From contig CM036167.1 of assembly GCA_020631735.1 (NCBI GenBank), positions 3,166,988-3,230,987 of the forward strand: DNA of 64,000 nt, given 5' to 3'. Every line of letters begins with the position of its first letter. Position 1 is the first letter of the stretch. The notes beneath the pieces were generated by a model that worked only from the letters and a program-made list of their open reading frames with translations, searched no databases and was not told the DNA's origin. Positions 35,701 through 44,337 of this stretch are shown here, in pieces. The translations under genes were made by a program, and so were the position numbers. The stretch is from Saccharum officinarum. Lineage: Eukaryota > Streptophyta > Magnoliopsida > Poales > Poaceae.

Positions 35701-37031
35701 CACTGTTCGTGATATGGTCAGTTAAACGCTATGTCTTGTTTTTCAGATAGCATTTCTGTCTAGCATATATCCTTCTCTGGTCCTCACATATGCTGGGCAA
35801 ACAGCGTACCTCATCAACAATGTTAACGACTTCAGTGACGGATTCTACAAATTTGTCCCTCGCCCTGTTTATTGGCCCATGTTCGTCATCGCAACGCTGG
35901 CAGCAATCGTCGCAAGCCAATCCTTAATATCTGCAACATTTTCAGTCATCAAGCAATCCGTTGTCCTGGACTACTTCCCACGCGTTAAGGTGGTGCACAC
36001 GTCCCAGCACAAAGAAGGGGAGGTTTACTCCCCAGAAACCAATTACATCCTCATGGTACTATGCGTTAGTGTGGTACTAGGCTTTGGTGCTGGAAATGCG
36101 ATCGGGAACGCATTCGGTAAGTGATGAATTCTGCAAAATGCTGCATCTGCTGATACGCAACTGCTTTGTTCCTGTAAAAGTAGAACTGATGCTGACTGTT
36201 ACTGCAGGTGTTGTGGTCATCATGGTCATGCTCATAACCACAATCATGCTCACTCTGGTGATGATCATTATATGGAGAACACCACCTGTTCTTGTGGTGC
36301 TTTATTTCGTGCCTTTCTTCATCATGGAAGGATCTTATGTCAGCGCAGTCTTCACCAAGATCCCTGAAGGCGGGTGGCTCCCCTTTGCAGTGTCCATCAT
36401 CCTGGCACTGGTCATGTTCGGCTGGTATTACGGCAGGCAACGGAAGATGGAGTACGAGATGGCTAACAAGGTGACCGTGGAGCGCCTCAGCGAGCTCCTG
36501 GCGAGGCCGGAGGTGCAAAGGGTCCCCGGGCTGTGCTTCTTCTACAGCAACATCCAGGACGGGCTCACCCCCATCCTCGGCCACTACATCAAGAACATGA
36601 GCTCGCTGCACGCAGTCACGGTCTTCGTCACCCTGCGGTACCTGCTGGTGGCCAAGGTGGACGAGCGGGAGAGGATCCTCGTCAGGAGGCTGGGGCCGAA
36701 CGGGGTGTACGGCTGCACTGTCCAGTACGGGTACGCCGACAGCCTCGGCGACGGCGACCTCGCCGCGCAGGTCACGAGCTCCTTGCGGCGGTACTTTGAG
36801 ACGACGGAGGCGGGGGCGGAGGAGGCCGCGCGTCTGGAGGCGGCGAGGATGACCGGCGTGGTGCACGTTCGGGGTAAGATGAGGTTCTACGTGGGCGACG
36901 ACGCCGGGTGGTTCGACAAGGTCATGCTTGGGTTCTACGAGTTCCTGCACGGCATCTGTCGCTCCGCACTGCCGGCGCTGGGGACGCCGCTGCAACAGCG
37001 AGTCGAGATCGGCATGCTGTACAAGGTTTAA
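29772..37031 (+). CDS. HAK: HAK/KUP/KT potassium transporter (eight exons, 702 aa)
   Basis: High-affinity-type K+ (H+-coupled) membrane transporter. Exons: 29772-29855, 34175-34397, 34794-35036, 35116-35166, 35262-35522, 35604-35656, 35747-36116, 36208-37031. All junctions are GT-AG with phases that agree, giving 703 codons including the stop. Exon 1 encodes a short hydrophilic N-terminus. The family core begins in exon 2 ([14 protein letters not shown]) and continues with [49 protein letters not shown] and [14 protein letters not shown], about 12 hydrophobic segments, then a cytoplasmic C-terminal domain ending MLYKV. 702 aa is slightly short for the family (about 700-850). In the first conserved loop the usual GDxGTSPLY reads GGLVTSPLY. 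Intron 1 is 4.3 kb and full of mobile DNA. I am sure of the family; the exact clade is not settled. Confidence 0.92.
30384..30604. mobile_element. Tourist-like MITE in HAK intron 1 (family 1)
   Basis: A 221-bp element with terminal inverted repeats GGGCGTGTTTAGATCC / GGCCATCTAAACAGGGCC and a TTA duplication at 30381-30383 and 30605-30607. The interior (CTAGGCTCAAAAGATTC, TGCTCCATGCATG) recurs in the elements at 45214 and 46106. The TTA target duplication fits the PIF/Harbinger superfamily. Confidence 0.8.
30887..31244. mobile_element. Tourist-like MITE in HAK intron 1 (family 2)
   Basis: A 358-bp element with inverted ends GGGGTGTTTAGTTCCCACC / GGTGGGTG..TTAGTTGGTGG on the complement, and a TAA duplication at 30884-30886 and 31245-31247. 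Interior phrases (ATGGAGTACTAAAT, GAGATGAA) link it to the elements at 43285 and 51046. Confidence 0.75.
31275..31542. mobile_element. MITE in HAK intron 1 (family 3)
   Basis: 268 bp between TAA duplications (31272-31274 and 31543-31545). The ends GGGCAATGCTTGGTTCTG and ..CATCCAAATAGAGCC are imperfect inverted repeats. Confidence 0.6.
31546..32990 (+). other. HAK intron 1, unannotated part
   Basis: No gene or clear repeat. 32460-32680 contains several loose copies of GAAAACGGTCG/GAAAACGGTCA-type phrases. Confidence 0.4.
32991..34140 (-). mobile_element. Retroposon in HAK intron 1, antisense, with poly(A)
   Basis: In minus orientation the sequence ends AATAAAAATCGCGGCAAAGCATTTACC...TTCTAAAAAAAA at about 33055-32991, a layout like grass LINE 3' ends with a poly(A) tail. 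It is preceded by about 450 nt of non-coding sequence and by the ORF at 33438-34109. The right (5') edge is uncertain, near 34140, and I found no clear target duplication. It carries no reverse transcriptase, so it is either 5'-truncated or non-autonomous. Confidence 0.5.
33438..34109 (-). CDS. Retroposon ORF1-like tail (223 aa), function unknown
   Basis: An open frame of 223 codons starting at an ATG and ending well before the retroposon's poly(A). It is rich in Ser, Thr, Gln and charged residues, without membrane segments. [13 protein letters not shown]...[10 protein letters not shown] near the C-terminus resembles the 'RR-S-R-LA-K ... KKLG' tail common at the end of plant LINE/gag-like ORF1 proteins, from memory and at low certainty. 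There is no zinc knuckle or enzymatic domain. It lies antisense inside the intron, 65 bp from exon 2, and is probably a fossil rather than a host gene. Confidence 0.4.
   Translation of the reverse strand: MERRIEVTKELLVYRRRKKSVSEEEHETRKSDDGNMVPSPTPQEVHVAATPLLNRATGLQDSEQVVQTQSLTRTPIIEKLPGDIMTIERFIDHITLPISAPLLQLPPNLSEYQTAEQTQTPTRTEIVTMEDSQRKSCRLAEKAKRTLGNNSMQLAQDVVAKKLGDPSPSPTDASSSDEFNRLAQYLDRPLTKQSTGTHGPNRARAAQEGEENSNEGGVVGSFF
34146..34174 (+). other. Branch point and acceptor of HAK intron 1
   Basis: TACTAAT (about 34146-34152) followed by a pyrimidine-leaning stretch and GAGCAG|GTTGG. The strong branch-point match argues that the ATG at 34151 is intronic and that exon 2 starts at 34175. Confidence 0.6.
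34487..34704 (+). repeat. Tandem duplication in HAK intron 2
   Basis: Two copies, 34487-34596 (110 bp) and 34597-34704 (108 bp), starting CCACTTATGTTGG and ending CCTGACAGAG. They are identical except for one TA step in a short TA run. Very recent by its near-identity, and outside the coding exons. Confidence 0.9.
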
Positions 37032-38029
37032 TCCGCCATCCGGTTGTCAGTGTTCAACAATCAAATGGGCACAGAACCAATATACGCAACATCAAAATAA
37101 GTCAATGAGTATAAATATCCGTGGCGTGTCATAGTGATAGTGTACAAGAAATTCACATGCATGAACAGAACCTAGTAAAAGCTGCAAATGAAGGTGCGCA
37201 AATTAATTTTGCCAGAGTTTGTTTGTATGGCGTGGCATGGTAACTGGTACGGAACTTTGTTCCCCTTTTTCAGTGGTACAAGTTTGCCATGGTTTGTCTG
37301 CTCCGCAGCAGTGCTTTTTGGTTGCCTTATTCAAAATAGTGGCATGCAAAAAAAGTGACAATATCTGTCAGTACTGAGTCATGCATGAGGACAATTTACA
37401 TACAATTTACATCTCATCAACTATTCTTGCATTGGGTGGGCTGAAAACAGCTTTGTTTTCAGAAGCTCTTGTCCCTTTGGCGTCCAATCATCGAAACAGC
37501 AACAGTGCATAGCCAACCTTGGTTTGGTCATTGTTTCCATTTATACCATCTTGAAGGCTGAAGCGAAGCTAAAAACAAAGCCTCCTTTTTTGTGTGTGAA
37601 CGGAAAGCTAAAAACATAATTCTCCATCTCTACGGATTTTTATCAGGCCTTTTGGAACATTGTAAAAGATAATTTGATGGCTCTATTCGACAAATTCCTT
37701 AGAAGAGACTTCACACTCCATGGGTTAAAATTTGAAACTATATATAACCTTAAAAGTAGCGAGGCTAAACAAATCCAACAGTACATACCGATTTATTTGT
37801 TGAACATTGAAATTTTCACCAAGATATAGCCACTAATAGGATGACTATAGTAGCCCAACGTTCTTCACAAACAATATTTCTCTCAAGGAGAAATATAATG
37901 GAAGGTGTCGCGGTTTTACATGAGACAATACATGAGTTTCTAGGGGGGAAAAAGATGAATGTGGTTACTTTTAAGACTGACTTTGAAAACGGCTTATGAT
38001 AACATTAATTGAATGTTTCGACAATAACC
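37032..38029 (+). other. HAK 3' flank
   Basis: Contains the 3' UTR (end not determined) and AT-rich intergenic DNA. No gene recognised. Confidence 0.5.
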
Positions 38030-38290
38030 CTTTGAATGGCGGCGGGAACGAGTCGCGCCGGAAGCAGCGGAAGCGCAAGCCCTCTTCCTAGGCTGCATCG
38101 CTGCCCTTGCACCGGTTGTCTATCATTTGTGTAATACCGAAATCTGTTTTCTATTTGCTAGGACGGTCCAACCCACGGCTGTAATCCTGTAGACCTCCTA
38201 GAGCGCTTGTCAAAAGCATGTTGTTTGTATCAAACATTTCTACCTTAATTACAAAGATGCGCAAATCTTTTGCGTATTCGAGAAAAAAAA
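38030..38290 (+). mobile_element. LINE 3' end fragment
   Basis: The stretch ends TTAATTACAAAGATGCGCAAATC..GCGTATTCGAGAAAAAAAA, very like the 3' ends of grass L1-type LINEs (3' UTR then oligo-A). The upstream part encodes a short basic open tail (ESRRKQRKRKPSS, stop) at about 38047-38090. It is 5'-truncated; the left edge is estimated. Confidence 0.55.
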
Positions 38291-38627
38291 GTTTTTTTTA
38301 AGAAATGGTATAGTCGGATCCAATCCTTTGTACAAGGAGGTAATTAAGGTAAACGACCAAATGAACCCTTACTTCCAAACAGAGAAGGCCTTAGGCAAAA
38401 GGTGATTCGTTGTCTCTCATACTATTTAACATAGTGGTATACATGTTGGCTATTATTATTGAGCCAAAGAGGATGGACAAATAAAAGGGTGGTAATGCCT
38501 CATTTGGTAGAAGATGGTTGTCTATCTTGCAGTTAGCAAACAGAAGTCACGGTGTTATTTTAATACCACAATTGAATAACTAAAGAACATCGAATTGCTT
38601 CTTCACACGTTTGAACTCATCAAATCA

Positions 38628-38631
<4 letters not shown>

Positions 38632-38680
<49 letters not shown>
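38632..38680. repeat. (TA)n microsatellite
   Basis: About 49 bp of uninterrupted TA dinucleotides. Confidence 0.98.
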
Positions 38681-38682
<2 letters not shown>

Positions 38683-38924
38683 TTTCGGTGAGGCAACAAA
38701 TAGCAGAGAAGCTTATTTACATCTTTTTGGATGCAAGTGCTTAGTGAAAGAGTACTAGTTAATAAGTTTTTATTAACATATAATTCATTTGGAGCTGTTA
38801 ATTGAGTCATTAGCTGGAGTGTACAGATCTACTAAAGCTAATTTTAATAGTTGATTATTCGCTCTTGGGATCAAACAGACCTAATTCTATGAGCTTGAGC
38901 ATTAGCCAAGCTCACTTTACTTAA

Positions 38925-39750
38925 AGTAAAGTCCACCAGCGGTCCTTGAACTTGTTTGACTGTGTCATTCCGGTCTCTAAACTCGCAAATCGGCCATTTA
39001 TGTCCTCAAACTTGTTCATCCGTGCCATCCCGGTCCCTAAACTCGCAAATCACTCGTTTATGTCCTCAAACTTGTTTAGTTGTATCATTTAGGGCTCTAA
39101 ACATGCAAATCATCCGTTTAGGTTCTCAAACTTATTCAGTTATGTCATCTCAGTCCCTAAATGTTGTAAATACTATAAACTTATAAATTCAATATATATT
39201 TATAGAACTGTCAAAAAATTGTAATCTAATTTTGTTAGACTCCCGGTAACATGTACTTTAAATTAGAATAAACAAAAGAAATCATCATGTACTTTCTATT
39301 TTTAACTCTATAATTAAATAACTAAATAGGCACATACATATTATAAATGTCCGTGCCTATGTAGTTATTTAACTATAGAGTTGAAAATAGAAAGTGCATG
39401 GTGATTTCTTTTATTCTAATTTAAAGTACGTGTTACCAGGAGTCTAACAAAATTAGATTTATAAATTTTGGATAGTTCTATAAATATATATTGAACTTAC
39501 AAGTTTACAATATTTAGGGGCCGAGATGATACAACTGAACAAGTTTAAAGACCTAAATGGATGATTGCAAGTTTAGAGACCTAGTTGATACAACCAAACA
39601 AGTTCGAGGACCTAAGCAAGCGATTTGAGAGTTTAGGGACCGGAATAACACAGATGAACAAGTTTGAGGACTTAAACGGTCGATTTACGAGTTTAGGGAC
39701 TAAAATGACACAGCCGAACCAGTTCGATGACCCCCCGTGGACTTTACTCC
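38925..39750. mobile_element. Foldback (hairpin) element C, Mutator-like MITE
   Basis: Ends AGTAAAGTCCACC..GGTCCTTGAACT and, inverted, GGAGTAAAGTCCACGG..GGTCATCGAACT. A 9-bp direct repeat TTTACTTAA flanks it (38916-38924 and 39751-39759). Each arm holds about four tandem units of roughly 58 bp built on CCCTAAACTCGCAAATC / GTCCTCAAACTTGTT, followed by AT-rich inverted sequence; the centre is near 39340. No coding capacity. Related in layout but not in sequence to elements A and B. Confidence 0.85.
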
Positions 39751-39759
39751 TTTACTTAA

Positions 39760-40859
39760 GTTGCACTAGAATGAAGAATTGAAGACGACGAGTAGTAAGA
39801 AATCAAACGTCTAGACAGGCTGAGGTAAAAAGACAAATGGGTACAATGGAAACGATAAAGCACGTTGGGCGTGATTGGTGGGGAAATCAGGCTCCAAAAG
39901 TGACGGAAAAGTGAGGAAAGACAGAGATACTACTGTCTGCACTGAAATTGTACGTCTTTTCGGCGCAACATTGTGCCCTCGCAGACTCGCAGTCACGCTG
40001 TAGTCCTTTTTTTTCCAAAGGAGAAGGAAGCTAGTTTTCTTATACACATACAATTATCTTTTTTTTTAAAAAAAGCTACTGTAGAGTGTAGGCCTCTCCC
40101 AGTGTCTCTGGCTCGCTGCCAGGACTCCAGGAGATTGCTGCGACTGTCCGAGTAGCAGTAGTATTGTACACTGCTGGTAGCCCGGTACGCGAGGCCCAGG
40201 CCCAAATGCAGTTCACCAGTTCTAGCCTTCCAGAACGCAGGAGCCCGGCCGGCAGGCGGCTGGTGATAAAGCTCCTCACTCCTCAGGAGTAGAGTCGGTC
40301 ATATGTTCAAAAAAAAAAGAGTAGAGTAGGTGATGGTGAGCCTGCACTCCGGGCATGGGAGCGGTCAGGAGCTTGTGTTTTTTTCGTACTCCTACACAAG
40401 ACTTTGCAGCAGTGCTGCTGCGGAAAATAGTACGAGAAGTTTTCACCATGCTTCAATTTTGTCACTGAGGTTTTGCACGTCATCTAATGACCCAAAAAAT
40501 GTTTAGGCTTAAGGACCCCGTTCATGAAAAACACAATCAGAACACAAAACTGTAAACGAAAGTTTTTTTTAAGAAAAGGGAAGCACAATGAAATTGAGGG
40601 AAGTCCTCCGCTTGGATGAACTACCCTGGTGTATCCTTTTCCATGACGGGATCTGGTTCCAAATGGTTTTAGCAAATGGGCAAAACAAAGAGGTGTGTTG
40701 CCCGGTCTAAGTCCATTGCACATTACGCAAGCATCTTGGTCAAGATGACTGTTAAGAATGTGGGGATTTTCCCCCCTATTTCTATGTTTTTCATGTAAAA
40801 TTCCCGCATGATTCCTGTGAAATTGTTGCGTTCCAAACAGGCCCTAGGATCTTATCTTG
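39760..40859. other. Intergenic DNA
   Basis: No gene recognised. Short open frames on both strands lack family resemblance. Confidence 0.5.
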
Positions 40860-40861
40860 TA

Positions 40862-41003
40862 CTCTCTCTGTTTCAAATTATAAGACGTTTTACTTTTTTC
40901 TAGATACGTTATTTTTACTAAATATCTAGACATATTGTATATCTAAGTGCATAGCAAAAGCTATGTATCTAGAAAAGTGAAAACATTTTATAATTTGGAG
41001 TCG
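40862..41003. mobile_element. Stowaway-like MITE
   Basis: 142 bp flanked by TA (40860-40861 and 41004-41005). The left end, CTCTCTGTTTCAAATTATAAGACG, and the inverted right half (CATTTTATAATTTGGAG) match the Tc1/mariner-derived Stowaway pattern of grasses. Confidence 0.75.
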
Positions 41004-41005
41004 TA

Positions 41006-42738
41006 TAAGAATTCAAGTGAAGAATTTGCATTAGTTTTCAATATCAGGTTGTGCTTTTGCTTGGCACAGGGCGTGTTTGGGACCGCGGCGTGGGGGCACC
41101 ATGCGTGTGGTATCGATACCATCGCCTCCACCCCGTGGTACATTAAATGTGAGCGCTAGTTCAATCTCGTGGTCGTTGTGTCTCTGGTGTTGGAAAGAAT
41201 CATCGATTCTGGCGGGATGTTTGGCAGGATTTTCTCGTTTCTCACAGTGAGGGGATCGTACATATGATTTTAAGCAGTCCCAAACACGCCCTTACTCCTT
41301 TGAGCTAAATGCGATATGTTGAGTGGGTGGAACATTGTCATTGTCCAAGTGATCTTGTCATGCACCTTAGGGCGTAGTTGGACATGTTGTATCTAGATCC
41401 ATACGGACACGAACTCCTCAATTTTAAGGTTATCAAAATAGTACATTCTAAATCGATGACTAGATAATATCATAAACATAGAAAATGTAGAAACATACTA
41501 TACTGACTAAGATCATATAATTATGCCTCTTAGTTAAGATCGTATAGCTAAATCGTAGATTTTAACAACTATGCTCATTTTGCTCTGTGGATGTCATGTA
41601 ATTGCTGAGTGCTCTAATCAAGAGTCATTTCTAAGCTCTTGCATCTACACGAACTTATCATGGACTAACAGGTGTGTCTGTGTGTTGAAAATAGAAGGTA
41701 TATGATCAACTAGATTACTTATGACTCGGTATATGATCAACTAGATTACTTATGACTCGGAGATTTATGCAGCAACCGTGTCCCTATTTTAATATATCTT
41801 GTTTTCAGACTTTGTAACATTAATTAGCTATTATACACGTGTTGTTCTAATAATTCGTATAAGCATAGGCAAATTCTGAACAGAAAAGATACCTACGTGA
41901 AGGTACCGTGGAAAGTAAAATACATAGGCGAAAGAATCCACTTTGACGGGATCTCTTGAATATTTTTTTGATGCTCTCATTCTTCGCCGTTCTTGGTCGT
42001 TGACCCGATGACCCAGTGGGCCCCAGCTGGGTAGGTAACCCGGTCACTTTTTGTTGGGTTCTCCGTTCTCCTCGCCCCCAAACAAATTTGAGTCCTCGAT
42101 TTTATTACGTGGAGCCCGTTTCCTTGGATTTGTCTCACCTCACCACATGATGGGCTGTAATAATTCAGCCCACCGCCTAAACAAAGTAGAGAGACAGGCG
42201 AGGCGAGAAAAAGGGAACGGAAGTGGACACGGGCGATTAGCCCAGCCGATGCGCTTGGCCACCGAACCCTCTGCTCTGCTTCTCCCGGTAAACTTTAGAA
42301 AAAGAGGGGCTTCTGTGGGGTAAAGACGAGGAAAAGAAAGAGCTGGGATCGATTCTGTACAGTAGCTTCAGCGCGAAATGTCATCTTAAACCTGTAATTC
42401 TACTCAGAGACGGCATGTTCACTTGCTGCTGCTACTTGACCATATAGAGTGGAGTTCAAATTCGAAGTCAATTGAGTATTTCTGGCAGTAAAATCCGTTA
42501 CTGTCTTCTCGGGCAGCAGGTATTTCTGGGCCTGTGCCTGCTGGCGTTTCCTCCTCCGGCTCCGGCTAGGAGAGCGAGAGAGAGAAAAGCTGACGAAGCC
42601 GCTGCTGATCGCCTGATCCTATGCTCATCCCTTTTCACCGTTCCCCCTCTGACCAGTGACCTCACTACAGTAATGGCTGCCTGCAGTGAGCTTTGACCTA
42701 CCCGTAACTGACACGAAACGTATAAAAATTTGGGGGCG
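41006..42738. other. Intergenic DNA
   Basis: No gene recognised. A 31-bp tandem duplication (TATGATCAACTAGATTACTT...) lies at about 41698-41759. Confidence 0.5.
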
Positions 42739-42741
42739 TAA

Positions 42742-43181
42742 GGCTATCCGCACTTATGGACCTCTATATTCATCCTCTATACGTCCTAATCAGCAAAATT
42801 CTCTCCTCTATATTCAATTCTCCCGCACTCATCCATCCTCTATATCATCCTCTATCCACTCTATCCATTATGGGACCTACTTGTCACTTTATCTAAATAT
42901 ATTCATGTGTGATCTAGTTTTGAAGAATTTATTGAGACGAATTTAATGGTGCAATCGAAATTTAATTTGAATTGTTTGTTTGTGAGTTATAGCATTTTTT
43001 CCTTTGTTTAGCTAGTGGGGTCCGCCACTGCCCACTATAGAGTAAGCACTGTACCACTCTAAATATAGAGTAAAAGAAAGGATAGAGTATCGTTTTAGAG
43101 TACCCAGTGCAGCAGTTTTTACTCTATATTCATACTCTAAAGCTTTAGAGTATCCCTTTAGAGTACCTACTGCGGATAGTC
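42742..43181. mobile_element. Tourist-like MITE
   Basis: 440 bp with inverted ends GGCTATCCGCA / TGCGGATAGTC and TAA duplications at 42739-42741 and 43182-43184. The interior has many TCTATA/TATAGA and CTCTAAA/TTTAGAG units. Confidence 0.75.
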
Positions 43182-43284
43182 TAAGCAAAACAGACTTACA
43201 GTCCGGCTTACTGTCATTCTTAAAACGGCGAAGGCCACATTGGAGGAGACTTTTGAGTCGGAGAAGAAATGATTGGGAAAAAAA

Positions 43285-43549
43285 GCCCTTGTTTAGTTCC
43301 CCCAATTCTCCCCCAAATTTCACTATGCAAAAAAAAGATTCACTGTCACATCAAAATGTCGGCAAATGCATGGAGTACTAAATGTTGATGAAATCAAAAA
43401 CTAATTGCACAGTTTTGTTGTACTTTGCGAGATGAACATTTTAAGCCTAGTTAGTCAAAATTTGAATAATTTTTACCAAATACAAACGAAATGCTATAGG
43501 AATTCTGATACAGTGTTTTTCTCCCCAATTCACCGAACTAAACGAGGCC
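43285..43549. mobile_element. MITE (family 2 relative)
   Basis: Ends GCCCTTGTTTAGTTCCCCC and, inverted, GGCCTCGTTTAGTTCGGTG. The interior shares ATGCATGGAGTACTAAATG and TTTTACCAAATACAAACGAAATGCTA with the element at 51046. Target duplication not clear. Confidence 0.7.
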
Positions 43550-44217
43550 AAAGACGATAAAAGAGTCGCTAATTGCAGGCGAACCTCGCTCTGCCGACAG
43601 TTTTCGAAATGGTTGACACAGCCCACAGGCGCAGGTATCTGATTCGTGATGCCCAGGAACAAGCCGATGGAATCAGCGCGAAAAACAAAAGCAGATTATT
43701 GTAGGACGGGATCGGGTGACCGAGAGAGAGAGTCTGCGAGTGTAAAACAAGAGGGACATCGATCGACGACGAACAAACCGTAAAGAAAGAAAGGGGCGGA
43801 GATCTCACTCGACTCAAGCAAAGGAGAACAAAGCGGCGGCACGGGAAGAACATAACGAATCACGAGAAAGAGCCCCCCGGCGGGCGCTCAACCACCCTCA
43901 CCTTTTGCTTTCGTTGCTTCACTTGGACTTTGTACGCGTCTACTCAACCCCACCCGTATCTTTTTTTCCCCACCTCTCTCCCCCGGCTCTTATCTTAACT
44001 GACGGAGACCAACAAGTCGCCCCAGCCAGCAAAGGTAAACGAAAGTACGTACAGGCATGTACCAAGCGATCACACCGCGCGGGCATAGCATAAACAAGTG
44101 ACACGGCTGCACAGCAACAGAGTGGGAGTAGAGTAGTGGACTTGACATGCTAGTCCGGTCGGTATGCTAAGTAGGCTGCACGCTTTTGCTTTTAACGCCC
44201 CGGCGAAAAAGCCCTGC
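43550..44217 (+). other. Upstream region of the XRI1-like gene
   Basis: No coding gene seen. Contains the presumed promoter; a GAGAGAGAG run lies near 43725. Confidence 0.45.
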
Positions 44218-44225
44218 TATTTAAG
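44218..44225 (+). promoter_or_regulatory. TATA-like box of the XRI1-like gene
   Basis: TATTTAAG about 115 bp upstream of the start codon at 44338, at a normal distance for a short plant 5' UTR. Confidence 0.5.
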
Positions 44226-44337
44226 CACGCCAAGCTCTGTCTGTCTCCACTCCACCACCCAGCCTCGCTCGCTCACTCAGTCCACACTCTCCACACTCAC
44301 GTCGTCCTCCTGCTGCCGGCTGCCGCTACACCGAGCC

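Noticed and set aside
36066..36995. 309-codon open frame antisense to HAK exon 8
   Set aside because: Exact antisense of a confirmed GC-rich coding exon, low-complexity His/Arg/Pro composition, no family match.
38925..39750. CRISPR-like array (regularly spaced repeats)
   Set aside because: Plant nuclear context; the units are mirrored in inverted orientation and flanked by a 9-bp duplication, so it is a foldback element.
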